NCBI GenBank assembly: GCA_903929735.1
Contig: CAIYVW010000006.1
Span: 1-33,750, forward strand
Direction of reading: 5' to 3'
DNA: 33,750 nucleotides
Source: an uncultured bacterium
Lineage (GTDB): Bacteria; Patescibacteriota; Minisyncoccia; Phycocordibacterales; UBA9973
Shown: positions 15,954 to 23,257 of the stretch, piece by piece
How positions within the stretch are numbered: position 1 is the first letter of the stretch
Layout: every line of letters begins with the position of its first letter
Translations under genes and position numbers: made by a program
Notes under the pieces: model-generated
Databases searched by the model: none
The model's input: only the letters and a program-made list of their open reading frames with translations
Told to the model about the DNA's origin: nothing

Positions 15954-15979
15954 TCATTAAGATATTAGATGTCTGAAAC

Positions 15980-16008
15980 TTGAGAAGAAAGGCCTATTCT
16001 GATATACT
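15980..16008 (+). promoter_or_regulatory. Sigma-70 promoter of efp
   Basis: TTGAGA (15980-15985), 17-base spacer, TATACT (16003-16008) with a TGA extension. The leader to the ATG at 16038 is about 23 bases. Confidence 0.7.
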
Positions 16009-16037
16009 CATCTTGTTATTAGTTAACTATTAAATAT

Positions 16038-16619
16038 ATGCTTGAATACAGTGAAATACGTGTTGGAAAGATAATAATTTATGAAGGTGAACCATGTGAT
16101 GTCCTTGATAATCATGTAGCTCGTACTCAAATGAGAAAACCTCAAAACCAAGTTAAACTTAAAAGTTTGACTTCTGGTCGTACTTGGAATGCTACATTCC
16201 ATGCTGCGGACAAAGTAGACGAAGCTGATATAACTAAAAAGAATGTTAAATTCCTTTACTCTGCTAAAGATGAATACTGGTTCTGTGACCCTGAAGATGC
16301 TAAAAATCGATTCAAAATAGATGCCAAAATTATCGGCGATACTGCTAAATACCTAAAGACTAATGAAAATGTTGTCGCTTTAGTATGGGATGACGATGAT
16401 GAAGAGAAAATAATCCGTATAATGCTTCCTATTAAAATGGAATTCTTAATTAAAGAAGCTCCTCCATCAATCAGAGGAAATACAGCAAATGGTGGTGGTA
16501 AAGTAGCAATACTTGAAAATGGTGTTAAGATTCAAGTCCCCTTCTTTGTAGAGGAAGGAGATAGAATAATAATAAATACTGAAAGTGGAGAATATGTGGA
16601 AAGAGTTTCAAATAAATAA
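16038..16619 (+). CDS. efp: Translation elongation factor P
   Basis: Enters the ribosomal E site to relieve stalling on polyproline. Seen in 193 aa: KOW-like domain I (MLEYSEIRVGKIIIYEGEPC), the OB domains, and the end ...IINTESGEYVERV, which matches the family signature. Anchoring on GEP and VKL, the residue aligned to E. coli Lys34 is Met32, within the loop RTQMRKPQNQ. R33 and K34 follow, so the site that carries beta-lysine or rhamnose elsewhere is altered. I recall a similar QxRKPxxQ loop from other CPR EF-Ps. No modification-enzyme gene is in the window. A terminator begins one base after the stop. Confidence 0.95.
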   Translation: MLEYSEIRVGKIIIYEGEPCDVLDNHVARTQMRKPQNQVKLKSLTSGRTWNATFHAADKVDEADITKKNVKFLYSAKDEYWFCDPEDAKNRFKIDAKIIGDTAKYLKTNENVVALVWDDDDEEKIIRIMLPIKMEFLIKEAPPSIRGNTANGGGKVAILENGVKIQVPFFVEEGDRIIINTESGEYVERVSNK

Positions 16620-16620
16620 A

Positions 16621-16650
16621 AAATGCCCCGCGGTAATCCGCGGGGCATTT
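16621..16650. terminator. Bidirectional terminator after efp
   Basis: Perfect 13-bp stem AAATGCCCCGCGG with its complement around TAAT. Confidence 0.9.
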
Positions 16651-16683
16651 AAATATCTTAAAAAATTAATAGAAATTAAAAAG

Positions 16684-16714
16684 CCGCAGGTTCCTTTAGG
16701 TCTGCGGTTTTTTT
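16684..16714. terminator. Second terminator, end of the 454-aa protein gene
   Basis: CCGCAG (16684-16689) pairs with CTGCGG (16702-16707), with an inner CCT/AGG pairing, then seven T on the + strand and TTTTT on the - strand. It lies between two convergent genes. Confidence 0.8.
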
Positions 16715-16726
16715 GTTTGGTTAAAA

Positions 16727-18091
16727 TTAACTATTTAAAAAATTTAATAAATGCAATGCATACTCTACTGGATGCTTACTTTTTAATTCATCCTTAAAAG
16801 CTTTTCTTAGGACAAAGATAATATTCTGTTGAACTTCTTTTGGAAGCTTAATAAAATTATCAGTATCCTCAAAGATAGCATTTAAATCTTGTAAAGCCTC
16901 CTCTTTGGTATCAAATAAATGACTAGCAAGAACAGACGGGAAGGCATATTTATTCTCATGTTCTTTTTCAATAATAGTCAAAACAGAAGACAGTGACTCT
17001 TTCTCTTCTGTTAAAACAACTACACGTTCAGATGATTCTTCTTTAGTATGATTAGATTCCAAAGAAGCTTCATCTATGTCTTTTTTCAAAGATTTACTAT
17101 TATTCGGAGCCTTAGTTAGAGAAGTTGTTTTACAAACAAAGCCCTCCCCATCATCAGAAGTAGAGACATTCCAGTTCATTTCAGAAACCAACTTGAGCAT
17201 TTTTGATGCTGTAGATTTCTTCTTGTATATAACATGGAAAGTATTCCCTTCTTCTAATGTTAGAAACGAAGGAAAGCATCCAATGCTAACCCTACGCAAT
17301 CTTTTACCAATTTCTTCTTCAGTAACTCCATCTTTCGGTGGAAGACAATAAGAAATTCCGCTAGGTGTTTTATCTTTAACTCTCATTTTAGAAAAGTTAA
17401 GAAGTAGATCTTTGGTTTTAAACTTGTTCACTACGTCTTCCTCTGAAGGATGACCCATGTACCAAATCAAAGCTTCATAAGCAATATCCCTTACTTCCTG
17501 ACTTAAACAATGTAAAGTAAAGATGTTATCATAGGACACTTTGTCAAAAACGCAAAATTTATTTGCCTTCTTATTCAAAGACTGATCTTCGGGAAGAAGT
17601 AAACTTGCCTCGAATCTAATAACTGAATTAAGAAACATTAGAATTGCATACTTATCGTCAGATATAGATTCTTCATCTTTTGATTTCTTTTTACTGATTT
17701 TCGAAGATGAATTATCAGCTTTTTTTGTTTCAGTGATAACAGGTAGAACGACAGGCATAAGCTCAGTTTTCGCTTTTGGAGAAATCCTAATATACTCCAT
17801 ATTAATTCTGGAAATAGAATCTTCACTCAGCTCACTTAGCTTAACCAAAAAGTTGTAATCTATGTTGCCATGATTTTTTATCTTCTCTAACTCTATAGCT
17901 AGAGTTTTGTGAATATAAAACTTCATTTGTCGGATGAGTTTGGTATCAGAGCTTTCAATGTTAAGTTCTGACACTACCCCAGCAGCCTGATGATTACTAC
18001 CAAATCTGGCAGTAAACTGAGACTTCAAAATAGAAACAATTTTACGGCTAATTTGCCTTTGTTCTTCGATGTTTAAACTAATTTTTACCAT
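16727..18091 (-). CDS. Uncharacterised 454-aa protein
   Basis: I do not recognise this protein. It has no signal peptide or membrane segment and is probably cytoplasmic. The N-terminal part (about 1-110) is helical. A low-complexity Ser/Lys stretch follows (about 124-142: KKADNSSSKISKKKSKDEES). The central region (about 145-325) mixes helix and strand, with SGISYCLPPKDGVTEEEIGKRL and FPSFLTLEEGNTFHVIYKKKS. A second charged linker (about 335-365) leads to a helical C-terminus ending HPVEYALHLLNFLNS. This looks like three folded parts joined by linkers. It is monocistronic, with a near-consensus promoter about 120 bases upstream and a terminator downstream. The strong promoter and long leader suggest meaningful, possibly regulated, expression. 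No homologous neighbours help with function. Confidence 0.8.
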   Translation of the reverse strand: MVKISLNIEEQRQISRKIVSILKSQFTARFGSNHQAAGVVSELNIESSDTKLIRQMKFYIHKTLAIELEKIKNHGNIDYNFLVKLSELSEDSISRINMEYIRISPKAKTELMPVVLPVITETKKADNSSSKISKKKSKDEESISDDKYAILMFLNSVIRFEASLLLPEDQSLNKKANKFCVFDKVSYDNIFTLHCLSQEVRDIAYEALIWYMGHPSEEDVVNKFKTKDLLLNFSKMRVKDKTPSGISYCLPPKDGVTEEEIGKRLRRVSIGCFPSFLTLEEGNTFHVIYKKKSTASKMLKLVSEMNWNVSTSDDGEGFVCKTTSLTKAPNNSKSLKKDIDEASLESNHTKEESSERVVVLTEEKESLSSVLTIIEKEHENKYAFPSVLASHLFDTKEEALQDLNAIFEDTDNFIKLPKEVQQNIIFVLRKAFKDELKSKHPVEYALHLLNFLNS

Positions 18092-18214
18092 TACAAAATT
18101 TTTAAATTTAACTTTTTTATTTTAATGAGCATTTCCTTATTTTGACTTCAGACATATAAGGATGCCTGTAAAACTACCTTTCCTTGAAAAGAAGTTTTAA
18201 ATTAATTTGAGTGT

Positions 18215-18243
18215 ATTATATCATAATATGTCAATAAAGTCAA
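18215..18243 (-). promoter_or_regulatory. Strong sigma-70 promoter of the 454-aa protein gene
   Basis: Minus strand: TTGACT (18238-18243), 17-base spacer ending TGA, TATAAT (18215-18220). Near-consensus plus extended -10. The leader to the ATG at 18091 is about 117 bases. Confidence 0.75.
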
Positions 18244-18262
18244 TGGAGAGTAGAGGGTTAGG

Positions 18263-18297
18263 AAAAGGGCCTCGAGACGAAGTCTCGAGGCCCTTTT
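18263..18297. terminator. Bidirectional terminator after rplK
   Basis: Perfect 16-bp stem AAAAGGGCCTCGAGAC with its complement around GAA. It closes the secE-nusG-rplK unit. Confidence 0.93.
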
Positions 18298-18309
18298 ATC
18301 TTTTCTTTA

Positions 18310-18738
18310 TTATTCTACAACTGTAATACCAGCTGAACGAGCACTACCTTCTATTATTTTCATTGCTCCTTCTATGTTCTTGGCATTTAAATCAGGCATT
18401 TTCTTCTCAGCAATAGCACGAACTTGAGCCTTTGTAATCTTCCCTACTTTTGATAGGTTTGGCTTACCTGAACCACCTTCTACGCCTGCTGCTTTGAATA
18501 TAAGACCTGCTACTGGAGGAGTCTTTACTTTGATATCATATGTACGATCTTCGTAAACAGTGATAACAACTCCGACTATTTCTCCTGCATCTTTAAGAGT
18601 CATAGCATTAAACTTCTGACAGAATTCTGCAATGTTAACTCCGGCCTGACCTAATGCTGGACCTAGTGGAGGAGCTGGAGTTGCCTTTGCAGCTGGTATT
18701 TGTAACTTAACTTTTTTTGTAATTTTTTTGACTGCCAT
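18310..18738 (-). CDS. rplK: 50S ribosomal protein L11 (uL11)
   Basis: Large-subunit protein of the GTPase-associated centre, binding 23S rRNA and translation factors. Seen in 142 aa: the N-terminal [20 protein letters not shown], with the proline-rich hinge; [28 protein letters not shown]; and the RNA-binding C-terminal [20 protein letters not shown] then [10 protein letters not shown]. Full length. It is last in secE-nusG-rplK, separated from nusG by 128 bases that contain a G-type palindrome. The usual next gene, rplA, is absent and a terminator follows 12 bases after the stop. Confidence 0.97.
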   Translation of the reverse strand: MAVKKITKKVKLQIPAAKATPAPPLGPALGQAGVNIAEFCQKFNAMTLKDAGEIVGVVITVYEDRTYDIKVKTPPVAGLIFKAAGVEGGSGKPNLSKVGKITKAQVRAIAEKKMPDLNAKNIEGAMKIIEGSARSAGITVVE

Positions 18739-18817
18739 AAATATGTGTGTTTGCTAATAATTGAAGCTTTTAGCGTAACAGACTTAATCTAACATAAAAT
18801 CTAAATGGAAACAAGGA

Positions 18818-18863
18818 GACAGAGGTACAACCTCCGAAGCCAGATTGAGGTTGGACCTCTGTC
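18818..18863. repeat. G-type double unit between nusG and rplK
   Basis: GACAGAGGTACAACCTC (18818-18834) pairs with 18847-18863 with one mismatch around CGAAGCCAGATT. It sits inside an operon, so it does not obviously act as a full terminator here. Its right end nearly touches the nusG stop codon at 18867. Confidence 0.88.
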
Positions 18864-18866
18864 GTT

Positions 18867-19421
18867 TTATATTTTCTTGATTTGCAAGAAGTCGAGTTCA
18901 ACTGGAGTCTCACGACCAAACATTGAAACTAAAATTTTAACTTTACCTCTTTCATTATCTACATCACTTATCTTACCTTCTAAATCTTTAAATGGACCAT
19001 CAGCAATACGAACTATCTCTCCTACTTCTATGTCCATCTGATGCTTACTTGCACTTCCGCTAGTCTTATCCATACGTCCAAATAAATCATCTACTTCTTT
19101 CTTGTTCAGTGGAACAGGATTTACTCCAGCTCCAACGAAACCTGTAACACGAGGAGTATTGCGAACTACGTACCAAGAATTATCATCAACTATCATATCT
19201 ACAAGGACATAACCAGGATAAACTTTCTCTTCGGACTCTACTCTCTTCCCTCCTTTTATTTTAATTTTCTTTTCAACAGGAACAACGACATTAAATATTT
19301 TGTCGTTAACTCCTAGTGAATCAATACGCTGTTTTAAATTACGCATAACTGCATTCTCATAACCTGCGTAAGTATGAATTGCGTACCAATTCCTCTCTCC
19401 TCTTAGTTCTTGTTTTGCCAT
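18867..19421 (-). CDS. nusG: Transcription antitermination factor NusG
   Basis: Binds RNA polymerase and increases processivity, and links it to the ribosome or Rho. Seen in 184 aa: the NGN domain starting [20 protein letters not shown], with [20 protein letters not shown] and VTGFVGAG, then a C-terminal KOW domain [19 protein letters not shown] ending [18 protein letters not shown]. Complete. It lies 30 bases after secE, as in most bacteria. Confidence 0.97.
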   Translation of the reverse strand: MAKQELRGERNWYAIHTYAGYENAVMRNLKQRIDSLGVNDKIFNVVVPVEKKIKIKGGKRVESEEKVYPGYVLVDMIVDDNSWYVVRNTPRVTGFVGAGVNPVPLNKKEVDDLFGRMDKTSGSASKHQMDIEVGEIVRIADGPFKDLEGKISDVDNERGKVKILVSMFGRETPVELDFLQIKKI

Positions 19422-19451
19422 ATGATTTTATAGACCTGTTTAATCAGGTAA

Positions 19452-19637
19452 TTATTTATTAAGTAATAATTCTATTCCTTTACTAAATACAGAATCGAGT
19501 AATCCTAAATAGTAAGCAACAAATATAGAAATAGCTAAAACGGCAATAGTAGCATATATTGCTTGATTGCGTGTTGGCCAAGTGACATGCTTTGCTTCGG
19601 CGATAACTTCTTTAATAAAATCGGTAAATTTTTTCAT
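19452..19637 (-). CDS. secE: Preprotein translocase subunit SecE
   Basis: Small essential subunit of SecYEG. 61 aa with an amphipathic N-terminal helix (FTDFIKEVIAEAKHVTWPTR, with the conserved TWP), and one membrane span (about 29-50). Single-span form, typical outside Proteobacteria. First gene of the secE-nusG-rplK unit, with a leader of about 90 bases. Confidence 0.95.
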   Translation of the reverse strand: MKKFTDFIKEVIAEAKHVTWPTRNQAIYATIAVLAISIFVAYYLGLLDSVFSKGIELLLNK

Positions 19638-19697
19638 ATATTTATTTTAATTAGTTTTCTCTCTATTAGAAAATAGTGAGTATTTATAAAGTTCCTC

Positions 19698-19728
19698 TTA
19701 TTAAAAACCACCCCGGAGGGCTTAATAA
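19698..19728 (-). promoter_or_regulatory. Hairpin in the secE leader
   Basis: TTATTAA (19698-19704) pairs with TTAATAA (19722-19728), with an inner CCC-CGGA-GGG. On the - strand the GC part is followed by GGTTTTTAATAAG, a U-rich tract. It could work as an attenuator. Confidence 0.4.
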
Positions 19729-19729
19729 C

Positions 19730-19759
19730 ATAGTACCATTATATATAGTGTAAAGTCAA
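19730..19759 (-). promoter_or_regulatory. Promoter of secE-nusG-rplK
   Basis: Minus strand: TTGACT (19754-19759), 18-base spacer, TACTAT (19730-19735). A TATAAT at 19738-19743 lies in the spacer and is too close to this -35 to pair with it, but could act on its own. Confidence 0.5.
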
Positions 19760-19766
19760 ATTAGAG

Positions 19767-19801
19767 AAAATGCGCCCCAAGCGAAGCTTGGGGCGCATTT
19801 T
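19767..19801. terminator. Bidirectional terminator after the SIMPL gene
   Basis: Perfect 16-bp stem AAAATGCGCCCCAAGC with its complement around GAA. Confidence 0.93.
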
Positions 19802-19816
19802 GCAACTAAACTTTAA

Positions 19817-20614
19817 CTATCTTATTTCGTAAGTAATAGAAACATCTGAAGTTATCTTATTCTCTCCTTTTGGTAATACTGGAGCTTGATCAGGGGAAGC
19901 TATAGCACCTCCTACAGACATAGCTTTTGCAGAATACATTACTGGATAACCACCACCTGCATTCTCATTAAAACTAACTACTTTACCTAGTTTAACTCCA
20001 AGTTCATTTGCTAGAACAAGAGCTTTATTCTTTGCATCTGTGATAGCTTCTGAACGAGCTTTGTCTTTAACACTATCTTCATTATCAATAGAGAAAGTTG
20101 GGCCACTAATATCTGTAACTCCTATAGCTGTAAGTCCTGTACGTACAACACTAGCAGCATCTACTTCACGAATCTTAATAGTAACAGTCTGAGTAGCTGT
20201 GTAAGCTATAATCTTTGGCTCTCTCATTGGACATGGATATGTATAACAAGGATTTTGATCATATGAATATTTAGGATTTACACCTCCATATTCTGACTTA
20301 ATATCTTTGTCTGCTATCTTTTGTTCTTTCAAATAAGCTAATGTTTTAGTAATAGATTCATTCAATAATGTTTGTGCTTCTTTTGAAGTTTTGCCTTCTT
20401 TATTCAAATTAACACTTAATGTTGCTATATCTGAAATTGCTAGCACTTCTCCTTTTCCTGAAACTGAAATTGTATTAGCTGGTTGATTACCACGTCCGAC
20501 ATAAGAACTACTCTTAACTTCATTTACAAATTTAGCTAATGTAAACAAAGAAATAATTATTATTAATATAAAAACTGAAATGCTGATCTTCTTATCTTTT
20601 ATTAATGTTTCCAT
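19817..20614 (-). CDS. SIMPL (DUF541) domain protein, membrane-anchored
   Basis: 265 aa from the ATG at 20614. An N-terminal membrane span (ISISVFILIIIISLFTLAKF, about 11-30) is followed by a SIMPL/DUF541 domain: NTISVSGKGEVLAISDIATL, then LNKEGKTSKEAQTLLNESI, IADKDIKSEYGGVNPKY, YTATQTVTIKIREVD, and the end SVKDKARSEAITDAKNKALV. The family occurs on bacterial surfaces and its biochemistry is poorly known. A C-P-C pair (NPCYTYPCPM) could be disulphide-forming. A start 36 bases further upstream would begin inside the G-type palindrome and overlap the -10, so I reject it. Monocistronic. Confidence 0.88.
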   Translation of the reverse strand: METLIKDKKISISVFILIIIISLFTLAKFVNEVKSSSYVGRGNQPANTISVSGKGEVLAISDIATLSVNLNKEGKTSKEAQTLLNESITKTLAYLKEQKIADKDIKSEYGGVNPKYSYDQNPCYTYPCPMREPKIIAYTATQTVTIKIREVDAASVVRTGLTAIGVTDISGPTFSIDNEDSVKDKARSEAITDAKNKALVLANELGVKLGKVVSFNENAGGGYPVMYSAKAMSVGGAIASPDQAPVLPKGENKITSDVSITYEIR

Positions 20615-20620
20615 AGGACC

Positions 20621-20629
20621 ATTATACCA
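20621..20629 (-). promoter_or_regulatory. Extended -10 promoter, leaderless SIMPL start
   Basis: Minus strand TGGTATAAT, six bases before the ATG at 20614. The same nine bases and the same spacing occur at the epimerase gene. It directly abuts a G-type palindrome on its upstream side. Confidence 0.7.
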
Positions 20630-20718
20630 CAGAGGTCTAACCTCTGACAAAATGACAAAATCAAAAATAAATAACCTTATATTATAAGGTTATTTTGTCG
20701 TCAGAGGTCCAACCTCTG
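20630..20718. repeat. Two G-type palindromes around a terminator-like hairpin
   Basis: CAGAGGTCTAACCTCTG (20630-20646) and CAGAGGTCCAACCTCTG (20702-20718) flank an 11-bp hairpin AATAACCTTAT (20670-20680 with 20684-20694). GACAAAAT and ATTTTGTC segments add a further pairing layer. The right palindrome directly abuts the stop codon of the permease gene, and the left abuts the SIMPL promoter. Likely the end of the ABC operon. Confidence 0.85.
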
Positions 20719-21981
20719 CTACTCTCTATTCAAAGCTACAATTGGGTCAAGACGAGCCGCATTTCTAGCTGGGAAAACTCCAAAAACTATACCGATAATC
20801 ATAGAGACAGAAACTGAAATTATGACCCCCCAAATAGGCACTATGAATTTCCAAGCAAGTCCCATACTCTCCGCAAATTTCGCTATGAGAAAAGCAAAGA
20901 ATGAGCCACCGATAATACCGATAACACCACCTATAAGAGTCAGGAGAACTGCCTCTATTAAGAATTCATAAAGTATATCTCTACCACGAGCCCCTAAAGC
21001 TTTCTTCAGTCCTATCTCCCCTATACGTTCAGTAACAACTACATACATAATATTCATCACACCAACTCCTCCTACGATTAGAGAAATGGAAGCTATGGCG
21101 ATAAGAAGAAATGTAACAGCTTGTAAAATAGTATCAAAAGTACTTAAACTTTCTTTCTGAGTTTGAACTTTAAAATCATCTTTAATGGGATCATTTATAT
21201 AATGATTATGTCTAAGTAAATCTGCTATGCCTAAAGATGTAGCATCTGCTTTTGAATTATCCATAAGCTCTACTACTCCATATATTAAATAATCTATACC
21301 TTGAATTTTCCTTTGTAGAGTTGTAACAGGAACAAAAACTTGTTCATCTTCATTCATTGGACCAAAGCCACCCTTTGATGCATACACACCTATAACTTCG
21401 AAATTTGAATTACCTATTCGAATTTCTTTACCAACAGGATTAGTATCTCCAAATAAATCTGAAGCGACCTTACTTCCTAATAATGCAACCTGGGATAAAG
21501 ACTTATCTTCTTGATAGCTATATCCTCTACCATTTGCGATGACCCCTTTATCAATATCAAAACGAGCAGCAGAAGCTCCAAAAATTAATGCTGTTTTAGA
21601 TATACCTTTGTATGTAACTATCTGTTGACCAACAGAAGCTCCATAAGCATTCTTTACATTATTTAAATTCTGTATATCTTCAATATCGTGAATTTTCAGA
21701 GTAGTTATAGGGACAGCATTTGAAGCAGAATTATTGGCTTCTTTCGAGGATGAGCCTCCAGATCTAGACTTGGTTGAACTTGGAACAGAAGTCTGGACTA
21801 TAACGGTGTTCGTTCCAAAAGCTTCAACTTGAGAATTTATATAACTCTTAAATCCTTCCCCAGCAGAAAGAACTAAGATAACAGTTCCTATGCCAATCAT
21901 AATACCGAGAGTTGTCAAAAGCGTCCGAGATGGATTTGATTTAATTCCTCTTATAGCTTGTTTAAGATAAATATTATTCAT
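20719..21981 (-). CDS. ABC transporter permease, MacB/FtsX family (second copy)
   Basis: Membrane subunit of a MacAB-like mechanotransmission transporter. 420 aa: first span near residues 18-40 (RTLLTTLGIMIGIGTVILVL), a large extracytoplasmic MacB core domain (about 45-280) with a Ser-rich insert (KSRSGGSSSKEANNSAS), then three C-terminal spans including GGVGVMNIMYVVVTERIGEIGLKKALGAR, the FtsX-family signature. It overlaps the upstream permease gene by 8 bases and is last in the operon. Together with its paralogue it probably forms a heterodimer. The substrate is unknown. Confidence 0.92.
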   Translation of the reverse strand: MNNIYLKQAIRGIKSNPSRTLLTTLGIMIGIGTVILVLSAGEGFKSYINSQVEAFGTNTVIVQTSVPSSTKSRSGGSSSKEANNSASNAVPITTLKIHDIEDIQNLNNVKNAYGASVGQQIVTYKGISKTALIFGASAARFDIDKGVIANGRGYSYQEDKSLSQVALLGSKVASDLFGDTNPVGKEIRIGNSNFEVIGVYASKGGFGPMNEDEQVFVPVTTLQRKIQGIDYLIYGVVELMDNSKADATSLGIADLLRHNHYINDPIKDDFKVQTQKESLSTFDTILQAVTFLLIAIASISLIVGGVGVMNIMYVVVTERIGEIGLKKALGARGRDILYEFLIEAVLLTLIGGVIGIIGGSFFAFLIAKFAESMGLAWKFIVPIWGVIISVSVSMIIGIVFGVFPARNAARLDPIVALNRE

Positions 21982-23257
21982 ATCGAAGAGCTACTATAGG
22001 ATCTAACTTAGCAGCTTTTAATGCTGGATAAAGACCGAAGACTATACCAGTAATTATAGAAACAGTAACAGCTAAAATAACAGCAAAAGGAGAAATTATA
22101 AAAGCCCAATCATACCCCGCAAATCGAGCTCCTAAAGCAATAATATATGATATTAAAACTCCTAGAATAATACCTAAGACTCCACCAGCAAATGTCAGGA
22201 CGATAGATTCAAGTAGGAATTGATTACGAATATTTTTACGAGTGGCTCCTATCGCTTTACGAAGACCAATCTCTCTTGTCCTTTCAGAAACAGTTACCAA
22301 CATTATATTCATAATACCGATACCACCAACAACTAAAGATATTCCTGCCATTAAGCCTAAAAATACACGAAGAGTATCTGTAATACTAGTTAGAAGTTTG
22401 ATAGCATCCGCTAAGTCTCTAACAGAGAAATCATCATTATCTGGATTTGTAATATGATGCTGATACCTCAATACTCTTTTGATATCTTCCATTGTGGACT
22501 TAACATTTAAATTATTATTCACTTTAATACGAGCAAATTGGACATAATCTATACCAAGTATTTGACGTTGCCCTATAGAAAATGGAATGAAAACTTGATC
22601 ATCTTGATTCTGAAAAGCAACAGTTCCCATTTTCTTCTGAACACCAATAACTCTAAATGGAATACTGTTTGATGATTCTGTAGAAGAAGGATTTGTATTC
22701 GGCACTATTATTTTTACTACTCCACCTATTTCATTACCATTAGGAAACAAACTAGAAGCAACATCATAACCCAAGACTATGACATTCGATCCAGACCTTC
22801 CTTCTTCATCAGAAAAAAATACACCCTTACTCATTTCTACATTTTGTATTCTTGGATAGTTACCATATGTCGCAGTAAAAGAGGTATCAACATTTTCATG
22901 ACCAGAGACTATCGTGACATTACCTCTGACAAAAGGCGCAACTTCAGTTGCATTTGGAACTTTACCTTTATCATTCATCATATCTATATCAGAGAGATTT
23001 AAAGTTTTAATCTGAACTCCAAAAACAGCAGTGGGTGGTCCATTCTCATTACTTTTACCAGGAAGAACAGCTACTAAATTTGAGCCTAGTTTAGTAATCT
23101 GCCCTAAAACTAAAGACTGTGCTCCTGCACCTAGAGATATGATAATTATCACTCCTGCAACTCCGATAATAATTCCTAAAATCGTTAAAAACGATCTACC
23201 TTTTCTTGAAAGTAAATCTTTAATAGTTGTTTTAATTTCCTTTAAAAGGGTGCTCAT
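21974..23257 (-). CDS. ABC transporter permease, MacB/FtsX family (first copy)
   Basis: 427 aa with the same layout as the following gene: first span at about 20-43 (FLTILGIIIGVAGVIIIISL), extracytoplasmic domain (about 48-290), and three C-terminal spans starting GGIGIMNIMLVTVSERTREI, then GLRKAIGATRKNI and the end VFGLYPALKAAKLDPIVALR. The two are clear paralogues, as the shared signatures and matching ends (KLDPIVALRYE versus RLDPIVALNRE) show. It overlaps the ATPase gene by 4 bases (ATGA) and the second permease by 8, so the three are translationally coupled. Confidence 0.93.
   Translation of the reverse strand: MSTLLKEIKTTIKDLLSRKGRSFLTILGIIIGVAGVIIIISLGAGAQSLVLGQITKLGSNLVAVLPGKSNENGPPTAVFGVQIKTLNLSDIDMMNDKGKVPNATEVAPFVRGNVTIVSGHENVDTSFTATYGNYPRIQNVEMSKGVFFSDEEGRSGSNVIVLGYDVASSLFPNGNEIGGVVKIIVPNTNPSSTESSNSIPFRVIGVQKKMGTVAFQNQDDQVFIPFSIGQRQILGIDYVQFARIKVNNNLNVKSTMEDIKRVLRYQHHITNPDNDDFSVRDLADAIKLLTSITDTLRVFLGLMAGISLVVGGIGIMNIMLVTVSERTREIGLRKAIGATRKNIRNQFLLESIVLTFAGGVLGIILGVLISYIIALGARFAGYDWAFIISPFAVILAVTVSIITGIVFGLYPALKAAKLDPIVALRYE

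Noticed and set aside
20615-20650. Upstream start adding 12 residues to the SIMPL protein
   Set aside because: It runs through a G-type palindrome and the TATAAT promoter. The ATG at 20614 is followed by a typical anchor.
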